This document shows positions 8,985 to 17,367 of a stretch of 56,340 nucleotides of DNA, in pieces. The stretch's first letter is position 1. Each line of letters starts with the position of its first letter. The stretch is from positions 1 to 56,340 of the forward strand of contig JANJTV010000009.1 of NCBI GenBank assembly GCA_024710905.1. The letters are read 5' to 3'. The DNA is from Anaerolineales bacterium (lineage in GTDB: Bacteria; Chloroflexota; Anaerolineae; Anaerolineales; Villigracilaceae). The translations under genes were made by a program, and so were the position numbers. The notes under the pieces were generated by a model that was not told the DNA's origin, did not search any database, and saw only the letters and a program-made list of their open reading frames with translations.

Positions 8985-10253
8985 TTACTCCGCGTTCAGC
9001 CAGTCTCCCAGCCAGTCCAAAATGCCGCGAGAGGGAGTCTCACCGTGCACCTGACCACTGCTGCCGTTAATGACAACCGGCAGGGTCTGGCCTTCGTAGG
9101 GTACCTCGGTCAACCAGATGGGCGCCAGCACCAGTTTGAACGACTGGACAAAAATGCCAGAGGTACTGTAGCTCAGGTTCATCACGCCGCGATGCTGGAT
9201 TTTGATGTCCCGACGCAGCCGGGAGACAGCTTTTTGGCGGGCTTTGAGGGAAGCGTCTGACATGGAAAATTCGTAGACTTCAGCAGGCCAGCCTGAGAGA
9301 TAGCGGGGGTTATAGGTTGCCGCCGATGGGAAGTGAAATTCCGGCAACAGTTTTTCCATCAGCGTGGGCAAGTGGCTGGCAGCGGGGATCGGCAGGTCAT
9401 TGTGGAAAACCGGCTGGATGCCAGACACCTTCACCAGTCGGTCGTCCCGTTCCACCATGCCATGCCAGGGCACGTTACCGCCGATGTCAAATGTCCAGAC
9501 GGGCAGGTAGATGCCGCGCGGGGCCTGTACTTTGCTGCTGGGTTCAATTTTATTCTTCTCCACCCAGTTCACCAGCTGGCGGGCGGCCTGGCGCTGGTCG
9601 AGGGCCATCGGGATGATGGCATCCGGTTCAAGCAGTTCCCGGCTGCCCTGCGAGATGACATGCGGTGAACCGCAGTAGGAACAGTCTTTTGAAATTACCT
9701 TGGGCGGCAGGATAAATTCCGCGCCGCAGCCCTGGCAGTGGAATATCTGCACTGCAACCGGCTTGCGATGTCCCTGCCCGGTGGCCATCGCCACAATAAA
9801 GTCCTTCTCTGCTTCAGGAGGGGCATTCTCCAGGGTTTCGTTTCGCGAACAATATTCACAGGTCAGGCTGCCGTCGCCGTCAAAGACCATCTTGCCGCCG
9901 CACTTGGGGCAGGTGAAGCGGTTGGCCCGCACATTTTGCGGGTCGGTGGATTGGGCGGGCAGGTTGTCCGGGTCTACAATGTCCGAGGGTTTCAAGCGGC
10001 CATCCAGCAGGGCCAGTTCACGCCGGGCTTCCGGATGTACAGGATCTATCGCCAGCACATTCTCTAGGTAGTTTCTTTTTTCGGCCGGTTCGCTGGAGAT
10101 CACTGCCATGAAATAATTGGCGCGCATTTTTGTGTCCAGGTCGTCGGCGATGTCCAGGGCGCGCTGCAGGTAACGGCGGGCTGTTTCGTAATCGCCAGAC
10201 CTTACGTGGTAAGTGGCTTCTTTTAACAGGTCATTATCGTATTGACTGCCCAT
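8985..10253 (-). CDS. TPR and double zinc-ribbon protein of unknown function
   Basis: Not assigned to a named family. Of 422 residues, the first ~90 form TPR-like helices (YETARRYLQRALDIADDLD). Two zinc ribbons follow: CPKCGG with CEYC (about 117-138), and CQGCG with CSYCG (about 170-195). The rest is beta-rich with several Trp and Tyr residues and no membrane segment. Similar zinc-ribbon proteins occur in Chloroflexota without known role. The ATG is preceded by AAGGAGG inside the end of folP, and the two genes overlap by 20 bases, so translation is probably coupled to folP. Confidence 0.75.
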   Translation of the reverse strand: MGSQYDNDLLKEATYHVRSGDYETARRYLQRALDIADDLDTKMRANYFMAVISSEPAEKRNYLENVLAIDPVHPEARRELALLDGRLKPSDIVDPDNLPAQSTDPQNVRANRFTCPKCGGKMVFDGDGSLTCEYCSRNETLENAPPEAEKDFIVAMATGQGHRKPVAVQIFHCQGCGAEFILPPKVISKDCSYCGSPHVISQGSRELLEPDAIIPMALDQRQAARQLVNWVEKNKIEPSSKVQAPRGIYLPVWTFDIGGNVPWHGMVERDDRLVKVSGIQPVFHNDLPIPAASHLPTLMEKLLPEFHFPSAATYNPRYLSGWPAEVYEFSMSDASLKARQKAVSRLRRDIKIQHRGVMNLSYSTSGIFVQSFKLVLAPIWLTEVPYEGQTLPVVINGSSGQVHGETPSRGILDWLGDWLNAE

Positions 10254-11157
10254 CCGGCCTCCTTCGGGTGATGGCGTCGGTCATGCGGGCTACCCGCGCC
10301 ATGGTTTGTACATCGTGCACACGGATGATATCTGCGCCGCGCGCAACTCCCACGGCCACCGCGGCGGCCGTCCCCTCCACACGCTGGTCTGGCGGCAGGT
10401 CGAGGGTGTAGCCTATGAACGATTTGCGCGACGGACCAAGCAGGACGGGATACCCCAATGCACGGATTTCGCCCAGCCGGTCGAGCAATTCCAGGTTTTG
10501 CTGGACAGTCTTGCCGAAGCCGATGCCGGGGTCCAGGATGATTCTCTCATCCGGGATGCCTGCCTTGTGCGCCAGGGCGACGGAAGCGAGCAACTCCCGG
10601 GCCACGTCTTCCATCAAATTGGCGTAGTCCACGCCTACATAGCGGCCACCCAGGTTTTGCTGTACCTCGGTATTGGACGGTTTACTTCGGTTGTGCATCA
10701 GGATGACCGGCACATCATATTTCGCCGCCATGGCCGCCATGCCCGGATCTGCCTGCAGGCCCCAGACATCATTGAGCAGGTGTGCCCCGGCGTCGAACGC
10801 CTGACGGGCCACGCTGGCTTTGTACGTATCCACAGAAAGGATGGCCTGTGGATATTCCCTTGCCAGTGCCTTGATGACCGGTACAATGCGGGCGGCTTCC
10901 TCCTCCGCGGTGACGAGTTGTGCGCCGGGGCGGGTGGATTCGCCGCCCACGTCCAGAAGTTCCGCGCCGTGTTGCAGGAAGTCCCCGGCTTGCTGCAGGG
11001 CGGTAGAAATCACCTGTTCATGCCCGGCCAGCCCATCGCCGGAGAAACTGTCTGGCGTGATGTTCAGGATACCCATCACGTAGGTGCGCTCGCCCCAGGC
11101 CAGGCTGCGACCGGCAACTGTCAGCGAGGAGTGTTTCAGGGGTGTTGAGTACGGCAT
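10234..11157 (-). CDS. folP: Dihydropteroate synthase
   Basis: Condenses p-aminobenzoate with dihydropterin pyrophosphate in folate synthesis (sulfonamide target). All family signatures are present: GILNITPDSFSGDG, LDVGGESTRPGA, the LNDVWG loop, ILDPGIGFGKT and GPSRKSFIG. Length (307 residues) is a little above usual. The start is uncertain: ATG 11157 is preferred for the protein N-terminus, but an in-frame TTG at 11178 lies just after the marC stop, and neither has a strong ribosome binding site. It is third in the folK-marC-folP run. Confidence 0.95.
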   Translation of the reverse strand: MPYSTPLKHSSLTVAGRSLAWGERTYVMGILNITPDSFSGDGLAGHEQVISTALQQAGDFLQHGAELLDVGGESTRPGAQLVTAEEEAARIVPVIKALAREYPQAILSVDTYKASVARQAFDAGAHLLNDVWGLQADPGMAAMAAKYDVPVILMHNRSKPSNTEVQQNLGGRYVGVDYANLMEDVARELLASVALAHKAGIPDERIILDPGIGFGKTVQQNLELLDRLGEIRALGYPVLLGPSRKSFIGYTLDLPPDQRVEGTAAAVAVGVARGADIIRVHDVQTMARVARMTDAITRRRPDGQSIR

Positions 11158-11181
11158 GGGGGAGCCTGCCTTTTCCAATTA

Positions 11182-11814
11182 TCAGGAGGGGATATTAAAA
11201 ATATCCCGCAAAATAGGTTTCAGACCGCTGAAGAAGAATTCTACAGCAATCACCATGACGATCAGGCCCATGAGCCGCAGCATCACCTTGTTACCATTCT
11301 CACCGATGAATTTGGTCACCTGTTGAGACCCAACCAGGAACAGATAGGTGATTATCAAGACCAGGGTGATGATACCCAGCACGATGCCGCTTTCGGCCAA
11401 CGAACTGGCGCGGTCCATCAGGATGATGGCGGAGGTGATGGCCCCCGGCCCGCAAATGACAGGAATACCCAGCGGGGTGATGGAGATGTCGCTAATATAT
11501 TCATGCGTGGCTTCGTCGTCGTACTGGGTGCGTGTCAGGCGGGCTTGCAGCATTTCGTAGCCCATAAGCAGGAAGATGATTCCACCGACGATGCGCAGGG
11601 CATTGGCCGAAATGCCAAAAAACTGAAAGATAAATTGGCCGGTCAGGGCAAACAGGATCAGGATGACAAAGGCGGTCAGGCTGGCTTTGAAGGCCACCCG
11701 GCGGGCTTCTTCAGGAGAGAGCTTGCCCGTCATGGCGGTGTACACGGGGATTGTCCCGAGTGGGTTAACCATTGGGAACATGGAAGCGAAGGCAAGTAGG
11801 GCAAATTCGATCAT
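11182..11814 (-). CDS. MarC family membrane protein
   Basis: Inner-membrane protein of 210 residues with six predicted helices, of the MarC/YchE/YhgN family, whose function is still unclear (the name comes from its locus, not from drug resistance). The family start FASMFPMVNPLGTIPVY is clear, as is the helix-3/4 region PLGIPVICGPGAITS. Its ATG overlaps the folK stop as ATGA, which fixes the start and indicates translational coupling. It lies between folK and folP, an odd place for a membrane protein. Confidence 0.88.
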   Translation of the reverse strand: MIEFALLAFASMFPMVNPLGTIPVYTAMTGKLSPEEARRVAFKASLTAFVILILFALTGQFIFQFFGISANALRIVGGIIFLLMGYEMLQARLTRTQYDDEATHEYISDISITPLGIPVICGPGAITSAIILMDRASSLAESGIVLGIITLVLIITYLFLVGSQQVTKFIGENGNKVMLRLMGLIVMVIAVEFFFSGLKPILRDIFNIPS

Positions 11815-12317
11815 GGGTTTTCTTTGTGTTCCTGTGAGAAGAGTTTTATGCCGGTGATATCGCACTGCAAGAGCATTTCCCAGACGAACCAGCCCAGTTT
11901 GGGATGCACCAGTTCCGGGTTCAGGTCGGCCAGCGGCAGGAGTACAAACGCCCGTTCGTGCAGGCGCGGGTGGGGGATGACCAGCGGCGGGGATTCGAGC
12001 ACCAGGTTATCGTAGAACAGGATGTCGAGATCGATCAGGCGCGGGCCGTTGGCAAAGGTTTTTTCTCGCCCGAGCGATGCTTCGATTTGTTTCAGGTGTG
12101 CCAGGAGTTCCTGCGGCGGCAATTCCGTTTCCGCTTTGACGGCCATGTTCAGGAAGGCGGGCTGGTCGGCGTAGCCCCAGGGCGGTGTCTCGTAGATTGC
12201 AGATTCGGCAGTCACTGACACCAGCGGCGGCAGGGCCTGCAGCGCGGCGGCAAGGTTGCGAGGGCGGTCGCCCAGGTTGGTTCCCAGGGCGAGGTACGTA
12301 GTATGGCGGGTGGTCAT
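11811..12317 (-). CDS. folK: 6-hydroxymethyl-7,8-dihydropterin pyrophosphokinase (HPPK), folate-operon copy
   Basis: Transfers pyrophosphate from ATP to 6-hydroxymethyl-dihydropterin, one step before FolP. Motifs: YLALGTNLGD, the ETPPWGYADQPAFLNMA substrate loop, GREKTFANGPRLIDLDILFY (the R..IDLDIL metal-binding signature) and IPHPRLHERAFVLLPL. ATG 12317 is chosen because the family start lies there. There is no ribosome binding site, and a TATAAT box lies only 21 bases upstream, so the leader is very short. This is one of two HPPK genes in the window; the other is at 53216. Confidence 0.93.
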   Translation of the reverse strand: MTTRHTTYLALGTNLGDRPRNLAAALQALPPLVSVTAESAIYETPPWGYADQPAFLNMAVKAETELPPQELLAHLKQIEASLGREKTFANGPRLIDLDILFYDNLVLESPPLVIPHPRLHERAFVLLPLADLNPELVHPKLGWFVWEMLLQCDITGIKLFSQEHKENP

Positions 12318-12338
12318 CGTAAAATGGATTGTAAACCT

Positions 12339-12365
12339 ATTATATGAAGCCCGTAGAAAGCACAA
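12339..12365 (-). promoter_or_regulatory. Promoter of the folK-marC-folP operon
   Basis: On the minus strand, TTGTGC (12360-12365) is followed after 15 bp by a consensus TATAAT (12339-12344). Predicted start near 12331 leaves about 14 bases before the folK ATG. It lies back-to-back with the reductase gene on the plus strand, whose possible TATACT is at 12385-12390. Confidence 0.55.
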
Positions 12366-12422
12366 CTTTTACAGGGTGAGGTGCTATACTCTCGCGTTAT
12401 TGTATCGTGAACGGGAGAGCAG

Positions 12423-13448
12423 ATGTCAAAAAACAACCAGATCCTTGTTACTGGCGCAAGCGGCTTTATTGCCCTGCATTGCATTCACCAGGCCCTTGAA
12501 GCCGGATATGCTGTGCGTGGCACGCTGCGTAGCCTGCAACGTGAAGCGGAGGTGCGCGCCACGCTGGACGCGATGGGCGCGCCGCCGGGCAAGCTGGAGT
12601 TTGTAGAGGCCGACCTGTTGTCTGATACCGGCTGGGAGCAGGCCATGCAGGCTGTGGACTATGTGCTGCATGTTGCCTCGCCTTTCCCGACCGGTGAACC
12701 GGAGCATGAAGACGACCTGATCCGTCCGGCACGCGAGGGCACCTTGCGCGTGTTGCAGGCCGCCGCAAAAGCAAGCGTGAAGCGTGTGGTGCAGACCTCC
12801 TCGGTGGCCGCGGTGGCCGATAGCCTGCCTGCCAAAGACCTGTATGATGAAAACGATTGGTCGGATGTTAACAGCCCGATTGGTGCCTACTCCAAAAGCA
12901 AAACGCTAGCCGAGCGGGCGGCCTGGGAATTCTTGGAAAGCATTAAAGACAGCAGCAAAATGGAATTGGTTGTGCTCAACCCCGGCCTGGTGCTTGGCCC
13001 GTTGCCCGATCAACACGCCCGCACCTCGGCAGCGATTGTTCATGAAATTCTTAAAGGTGATGTTCCCGGCACGGCGCGCGTCTTCTTTAATTTTGTAGAT
13101 GTGCGTGATGTGGCCGCTGCGCACCTGCTGGCAATGACGAATCCGCAGGCTGCCGGGCAGCGCTTCATCCTGGTTGCCGAGAGTCGCTGGATGCATGACC
13201 TGGCCTTAATCCTAGCAAAACACTACAAGCCGCGCGGCTATAAAATCAATACACTTGAATTCCCCAGCCTGATGGTGCGTTTCCTGGCCCTGTTTGATAA
13301 AACCATTGCCCTGACAGTGCCACTGCTGGATAAAAAGAAACCGGCCAGCAGCCAGCGTGCAAAATCCGTGCTTGGCTGGCAGCCGCGCAGCCTGGAAGAA
13401 ATGACCGTAGCCATGGCGGAGAGTTTGATTAAGCTGGGTTTGGTCTAA
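12423..13448 (+). CDS. Extended SDR NAD(P)-dependent reductase (dihydroflavonol/aldehyde reductase-like)
   Basis: Rossmann-fold oxidoreductase of 341 residues. LVTGASGFIALH is the cofactor loop; ADLL, the HVASPF strand and the active-site YSKSK (catalytic Tyr and Lys) fit the dihydroflavonol-4-reductase/cinnamoyl-CoA reductase-like branch. Natural substrate is unknown; small aldehydes or ketones are typical. GGGAG lies five bases before the ATG. It is a single-gene unit ended by a long hairpin. Confidence 0.85.
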   Translation: MSKNNQILVTGASGFIALHCIHQALEAGYAVRGTLRSLQREAEVRATLDAMGAPPGKLEFVEADLLSDTGWEQAMQAVDYVLHVASPFPTGEPEHEDDLIRPAREGTLRVLQAAAKASVKRVVQTSSVAAVADSLPAKDLYDENDWSDVNSPIGAYSKSKTLAERAAWEFLESIKDSSKMELVVLNPGLVLGPLPDQHARTSAAIVHEILKGDVPGTARVFFNFVDVRDVAAAHLLAMTNPQAAGQRFILVAESRWMHDLALILAKHYKPRGYKINTLEFPSLMVRFLALFDKTIALTVPLLDKKKPASSQRAKSVLGWQPRSLEEMTVAMAESLIKLGLV

Positions 13449-13488
13449 ATAATAATCGGGCGCAATCTTGTGCGCCCGATTATTATTT
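13447..13488. terminator. Bidirectional 18-bp terminator containing both stop codons
   Basis: A perfect 18-bp stem (13447-13464 with 13471-13488) closes a six-base loop. It is GC-rich at the top and A/T-rich at the base, so each strand has its own T-rich tail. The TAA of the reductase gene (13446-13448) and the TAA of the homoserine dehydrogenase gene (13483-13485) lie in the two arms. Confidence 0.9.
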
Positions 13489-14505
13489 CACAGCGTGAAT
13501 AAAATCGGCCAGCAGGCCGTACGCTGTAGTGTGGGGCCCGGGGTCTGATTCGATTAGCGTCAGGTCGCCGAGCACGTCGGTTTTGAATTCAACAATCGAT
13601 GTGGTTCCCTCGGTGTTGAAGAACGGCGATGTATTGGGGATCAATTCCGGCGCAACCCGGCCCGTAATTTTGCCATCTTTCTTTTCAGCGGTACAGATCA
13701 ATTTATAGCGTTTGCCTTGCGCCCGGGCCTCGGCAATCATTGCAGGGTTGATGCCGCGAATGCCTGTGCGGTCAATCTCCTGTGGTTTAAGCGGGGCATT
13801 CATCAACACGGTGGCCAGTGCGGCAATCTTAATGGCGGCATCCCAGCCGTCCACGTCCCCGGATGGGTCGGTTTCGGCAATGCCAATCTGCTGTGCATAG
13901 TTTACGGCGGCATCAAAGGTGTCACCATTCTCCATGCGGGTTAGGATCAGGTTGGTGGTGGAATTCAGGATGGCGCGGAAGCCGGTCAATTGCGCGGCGG
14001 GCAAGGCCCCGCGGAATAACGAGAAAATTGGCGCGCCATCCATGACGGCAGATTCGTGGAAGAACTGTCGGTTTTTACTCTTTGCCAGGTCTTTCAGTTC
14101 GCGCCAGGCATGCACCACCGGGCCTTTGTTGGCGGTTGCCACGTGCATGCCCAGGTTTAGCGCCGTGCGGATGTGATCAATGGCAGGTTGGCCGGTCTCA
14201 TAATTCACCGGGCTGTTCTCAAAGAGTACATCCGCGCCGCACCTCTCGATAAATTCCAGCGATCCAGTCGAGCTTACCTTGCTGAACTGTTCCAGAGATT
14301 GTCCACCCTGAACAGTCTGCAGTACAACGGGCAGGTCCAGCCCGGCCGGGGCGATGGCGCGACCTTTCGAGCCGGTGGCAATCCCTACCACGCTGAAGGT
14401 AATGTCGTGCTCTCGTTTAAGTTCTTCTTGCTTGCGAAGCAACAACTCGGCCAGGGCCCGGCCAACATTGCCAAAGCCCAGCAGGGCCAGTTTGTAATTG
14501 GTCAT
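13483..14505 (-). CDS. hom: Homoserine dehydrogenase, short form
   Basis: Reduces aspartate semialdehyde to homoserine with NAD(P)H, the branch point to threonine and methionine. The 340 residues lack the C-terminal ACT regulatory domain of longer forms. Seen: ALLGFGNVGRAL (nucleotide loop), HVATANKGPV, the catalytic region ESAVMDGAPIF, LNSTTNLILT and the substrate motif AETDPSGDVDGWDAA. AGGAGG lies four bases before the ATG. It follows suhB by 14 bases. Without ACT, feedback control by threonine is not expected through this subunit (inference). Confidence 0.93.
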   Translation of the reverse strand: MTNYKLALLGFGNVGRALAELLLRKQEELKREHDITFSVVGIATGSKGRAIAPAGLDLPVVLQTVQGGQSLEQFSKVSSTGSLEFIERCGADVLFENSPVNYETGQPAIDHIRTALNLGMHVATANKGPVVHAWRELKDLAKSKNRQFFHESAVMDGAPIFSLFRGALPAAQLTGFRAILNSTTNLILTRMENGDTFDAAVNYAQQIGIAETDPSGDVDGWDAAIKIAALATVLMNAPLKPQEIDRTGIRGINPAMIAEARAQGKRYKLICTAEKKDGKITGRVAPELIPNTSPFFNTEGTTSIVEFKTDVLGDLTLIESDPGPHTTAYGLLADFIHAVK

Positions 14506-14519
14506 CTTTCCTCCTGCGA

Positions 14520-15296
14520 TTACTGTAGTTGTTCCAGTAATTTTTTATGGATTTCAGCATTCCCGGCCAGGATGGATTGCGGTGGTTTGAGGAAATCCGG
14601 GTCGCCATCCACACTGGTGACCACAGCCCCGGCTTCTCGGGCGATCAGCCCGGCGGCGGCGATATCCCACGGTTTCATGGATAGTTCCCAGAAACCGTCA
14701 AAACGCCCGGCGGCCACATAACACAAATCCAGTGCGGCGGAACCCAGGCGGCGAACGCCCTGAGTCATTTTGGCCAATTTTACAAAATAATCGAAATTAT
14801 TGCGTTTGGCGTGCCAGGTGTCATACGGGAACCCGGTCACCAACAGGCTTTTGGCCAGTTCTTGCGCTGTAGACACCCTTAATGGGCGGCCATTGACCCA
14901 CGACCCTTTGCCCTGTTCGCCGAGGAACATTTCGTCGCGCATCGGGTCATAAACCGCCCCGAGGGCCAGTTCCCCGTTGGCGCAGTAGGCAATTGCAACA
15001 CAGAACATCGGTACGCCGTGCGCGTAATTGACCGTGCCATCCAGCGGGTCGATGTACCAGACATGCCCACTGTTGCCTTCGGTTTCGCCGCTTTCCTCAG
15101 CAAAGATCTGGTGGCCGGGGAACAGGCGCTGGATCTCGCCGATGACATACGCTTCGGATTTGTGATCCACTTCGGTCACCAGGTCAATTTCACCCTTGTA
15201 ACTGACGTGGATATCTTTCTCATAATGGTCACGCAAAATCTGCCCAGCCTGGCGCGCAATCCGCTCCAGGTCGGCTAACACGGGGAGGTTGTTCAT
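14520..15296 (-). CDS. suhB: Inositol monophosphatase family phosphatase (SuhB-like)
   Basis: Mg-dependent sugar/inositol phosphatase of 258 residues. The metal ligands are visible: Glu in FAEESGE, the WYIDPLDGTVNYAHG signature, and Asp in PWDIAAAGLIAREAG. Substrates may include inositol-1-phosphate, histidinol phosphate or NADP; the sequence does not decide. The ATG follows the response-regulator stop by three bases, with no separate ribosome binding site, so the two are translated from one message. Confidence 0.88.
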   Translation of the reverse strand: MNNLPVLADLERIARQAGQILRDHYEKDIHVSYKGEIDLVTEVDHKSEAYVIGEIQRLFPGHQIFAEESGETEGNSGHVWYIDPLDGTVNYAHGVPMFCVAIAYCANGELALGAVYDPMRDEMFLGEQGKGSWVNGRPLRVSTAQELAKSLLVTGFPYDTWHAKRNNFDYFVKLAKMTQGVRRLGSAALDLCYVAAGRFDGFWELSMKPWDIAAAGLIAREAGAVVTSVDGDPDFLKPPQSILAGNAEIHKKLLEQLQ

Positions 15297-15299
15297 GTG

Positions 15300-15923
15300 T
15301 TACTCGTCTGAATTTAATTCATCCAGGGCGTGGTAAATCTCACGCAATTCCTGCTGGATGTGGGTTTTGTCGAGCAGGGCCTGGTCGAGCATGGCCTGGA
15401 AGGCCGGGCGCTGGGCTTCCGGCAGGGTGGGAATCAGGCGCTCGATGCGCGAGATCTGCGTGCTTTTATGGCGCAGTTTATGTTCCAGTCGCTCTTTATA
15501 GCCAACATAAAAGGTTCTTGAGTTAAGTGGCTCCGGCGAAGTGACCGGGTCGCTGGTCATAATCTCGGCCACTGTCAGCAGGAAGTCCTCGGTATCGATT
15601 GGTTTTTCAAGGAAGCGTGAAGCGCCCAGGCTCATGGCAAATTCACGGTCTTCGGGGGTCACATACGTGGCTGAAAGGAACACCACCGGGATGCCGCGCG
15701 TGGCCGGGTCGGTGCGTAATTGTTGCACAAACGCATACCCGTCCAGTTTGGGCATCAGGATGTCGGTGATGATCATGGCAGGTTTCTCGGTGCGGGCCAC
15801 TGCCAGGCCTTCTTCACCGTTGCTGGCGGTAATGACCTGGTAACCCTTAAAACGCAGGGTAACCTCGATCAGTTCGAGCACGTTGGGTACATCTTCAACA
15901 ACTAAAATGGGTCCGGTTTGCAT
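15300..15923 (-). CDS. Single-domain response regulator with helical C-terminal extension
   Basis: The CheY-like receiver occupies about residues 1-125: acidic pocket VVEDVP, phosphoacceptor Asp in MIITDILMPKLDG, Thr/Ser switch VVFLSATYV, and the conserved Lys in FLEKPID. The remaining ~80 residues are helical and charged, without a DNA-binding or enzymatic domain that I recognise. No histidine kinase lies nearby, so it is an orphan here. TACAAT ends six bases before the ATG and there is no ribosome binding site, suggesting a leaderless message that also covers suhB and hom. Confidence 0.85.
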   Translation of the reverse strand: MQTGPILVVEDVPNVLELIEVTLRFKGYQVITASNGEEGLAVARTEKPAMIITDILMPKLDGYAFVQQLRTDPATRGIPVVFLSATYVTPEDREFAMSLGASRFLEKPIDTEDFLLTVAEIMTSDPVTSPEPLNSRTFYVGYKERLEHKLRHKSTQISRIERLIPTLPEAQRPAFQAMLDQALLDKTHIQQELREIYHALDELNSDE

Positions 15924-15935
15924 GGGGGTATTGTA
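15924..15935 (-). promoter_or_regulatory. -10 box giving a leaderless response-regulator transcript
   Basis: TACAAT on the minus strand (15930-15935), then six bases, then ATG. No strong -35 is seen. It falls in the 27-base gap after the arginase stop. Confidence 0.42.
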
Positions 15936-15950
15936 GTCCCGATTAGGGTT

Positions 15951-16850
15951 TTATTCCACCCAGGTGCGTCGCCCGAGGGCCGAAAGGGCAAATTCCACGC
16001 CCAACAGGGCCGTCTGGTTCTGTACGTCGAGGATGGGGTTGACTTCCACCAGGTCCATGCCCACCAGTTTGCCGGTTTCCGCCACCAGTTCCGAGATCAG
16101 GTGTGCCTCGCGGTAACTCAACCCGCCTGGAACAGGCGTACCCACGCCGGGCGCATGCTGCGGATCGAGGGCGTCCATGTCGAACGACAGGTAGATGCCA
16201 TCCACTTCCCGGCTGACGCGTTCGATGGCCTTCGTTACACACTGGTACATGCCCAGGCGGTCGATCTGTTCCATGCTCATTACCATCACACCTGCGTCGC
16301 GCAGGCTTTTCTTTTCGCCGGGGTCCAGGTCGCGCGCACCAATGATGGCCACCCGGTTGGGGTCAATGACTGGCGTGGTTTCGTCCCAGAGCTGTACCAG
16401 GCGCGGATCCCCGAGCCCGCACAGGGCGGCCAGCGGCATGCCGTGAATATTGCCGGAAGGCGTTGTTTCGTGGGTGTTGAAGTCAGCGTGCGCATCCACC
16501 CAGATCACACCAATTTTCATCTGGCGGGCAGCGCCGCGCACCGAGCCAAGTGAAATGCTGTGGTCGCCACCCAATACAATCGGGAAGCGCCCGGCCTGCA
16601 CGCTTGTGGCAACCGCCCCGGCTGCCCGGCGGGCCATCGGTACAATGCAATCAATATATTTCAGGTTCGGCTCACTGACCGTGCACATTTCGGTGATCGG
16701 CACATCCAGGTTGCCTTTGTCTTCCACCTCGTAGCCGAGTTTTTCCAACTCTTTTTGCAAGTGAGCATAACGGATGGCGCTGGGGCCCATATCCACACCG
16801 CGGCGGCCTGCGCCAAAATCAATCGGCACGCCAATAACGTCAATTTTCAT
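15951..16850 (-). CDS. rocF: Arginase
   Basis: Mn-dependent hydrolysis of arginine to ornithine and urea. The 299-residue length is exactly that of arginases. Metal-binding motifs: GGDHSIS, WVDAHADFNT and SFDMDALDP; the substrate loop SGNIHGMPLA is arginase-like rather than agmatinase- or formiminoglutamase-like. ATG 16850 is chosen over an in-frame upstream start at 16916 because GGAAGAG precedes it and the family begins with IGVPIDFGAGRRGVDMGP. It overlaps the GNAT gene by 11 bases. No ornithine-metabolism gene is adjacent. Confidence 0.93.
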   Translation of the reverse strand: MKIDVIGVPIDFGAGRRGVDMGPSAIRYAHLQKELEKLGYEVEDKGNLDVPITEMCTVSEPNLKYIDCIVPMARRAAGAVATSVQAGRFPIVLGGDHSISLGSVRGAARQMKIGVIWVDAHADFNTHETTPSGNIHGMPLAALCGLGDPRLVQLWDETTPVIDPNRVAIIGARDLDPGEKKSLRDAGVMVMSMEQIDRLGMYQCVTKAIERVSREVDGIYLSFDMDALDPQHAPGVGTPVPGGLSYREAHLISELVAETGKLVGMDLVEVNPILDVQNQTALLGVEFALSALGRRTWVE

Positions 16851-17364
16851 GTGCTCTTCCCTTTTCAATGGAATAAAGCTGGAACGGCCCCTTCTCGTCA
16901 CGGCTTTCCTTCTCAAATGTCATACCAATCTTTTTTGCAGTCTTGATCGAGGCGATATTTTCCCCGTCAATCAGGCAGATGAGGCGCGAGAGTTTCAGCG
17001 TCTCAAAAGCATATTGCAGGATGCCGCTGGCCGCTTCCGAGGCGAGCCCACGGTTCTGGTAGGCCGGGTCAATCAGGTAGGCAATCTCCACTTCGTGCCG
17101 CCCATCAATTTCCCAGGGCAACAGACCGCAACGGCCTATAAATTTATTTTCAGGTTTGAAAATGGTGGCCCACAGGCCCAACTCAGGGTGGCGGGGATGG
17201 CCGTTTAAGAACCACTCCAGCTCTTCGCGGGTTTCTTCGGGAGTTAGGACGCCTTCAGGGAAGTAACGGCGGATTTGCGGGTCGCTGTACAGGCGTACCA
17301 AGTCTGGCAAATCATCCATCACCAGCCGCCGTAAAAGCAGCCGTTCTGTTTCAAGAATCAGCAT
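16840..17364 (-). CDS. GNAT N-acetyltransferase, RimJ/RimL type
   Basis: Acetyl-CoA-dependent N-acetyltransferase of 174 residues. The family start LETERLLLRRL, the acetyl-CoA loop region YQNRGLASEA and the C-terminal KIGMTFEKE are typical of ribosomal-protein-alanine acetyltransferase-like proteins. Target unknown. It begins three bases after the hutI stop and overlaps arginase, so it belongs to a tight hutI-GNAT-arginase unit. Confidence 0.85.
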   Translation of the reverse strand: MLILETERLLLRRLVMDDLPDLVRLYSDPQIRRYFPEGVLTPEETREELEWFLNGHPRHPELGLWATIFKPENKFIGRCGLLPWEIDGRHEVEIAYLIDPAYQNRGLASEAASGILQYAFETLKLSRLICLIDGENIASIKTAKKIGMTFEKESRDEKGPFQLYSIEKGRAHEN

Positions 17365-17367
17365 GGG

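Noticed and set aside
10306..11148. Long plus-strand frame antisense to folP
   Set aside because: All dihydropteroate synthase motifs are on the minus strand; the plus frame has none.
11158..11178. TTG 11178 as the folP start
   Set aside because: Not excluded. It is in frame right after marC, but it has no ribosome binding site, and the family start fits the ATG at 11157 as well.
15951..16850. Arginase gene considered as hutG (formimidoylglutamase), because hutI is nearby
   Set aside because: The SGNIHGMPLA loop and length are those of arginase, and a GNAT gene lies between it and hutI.
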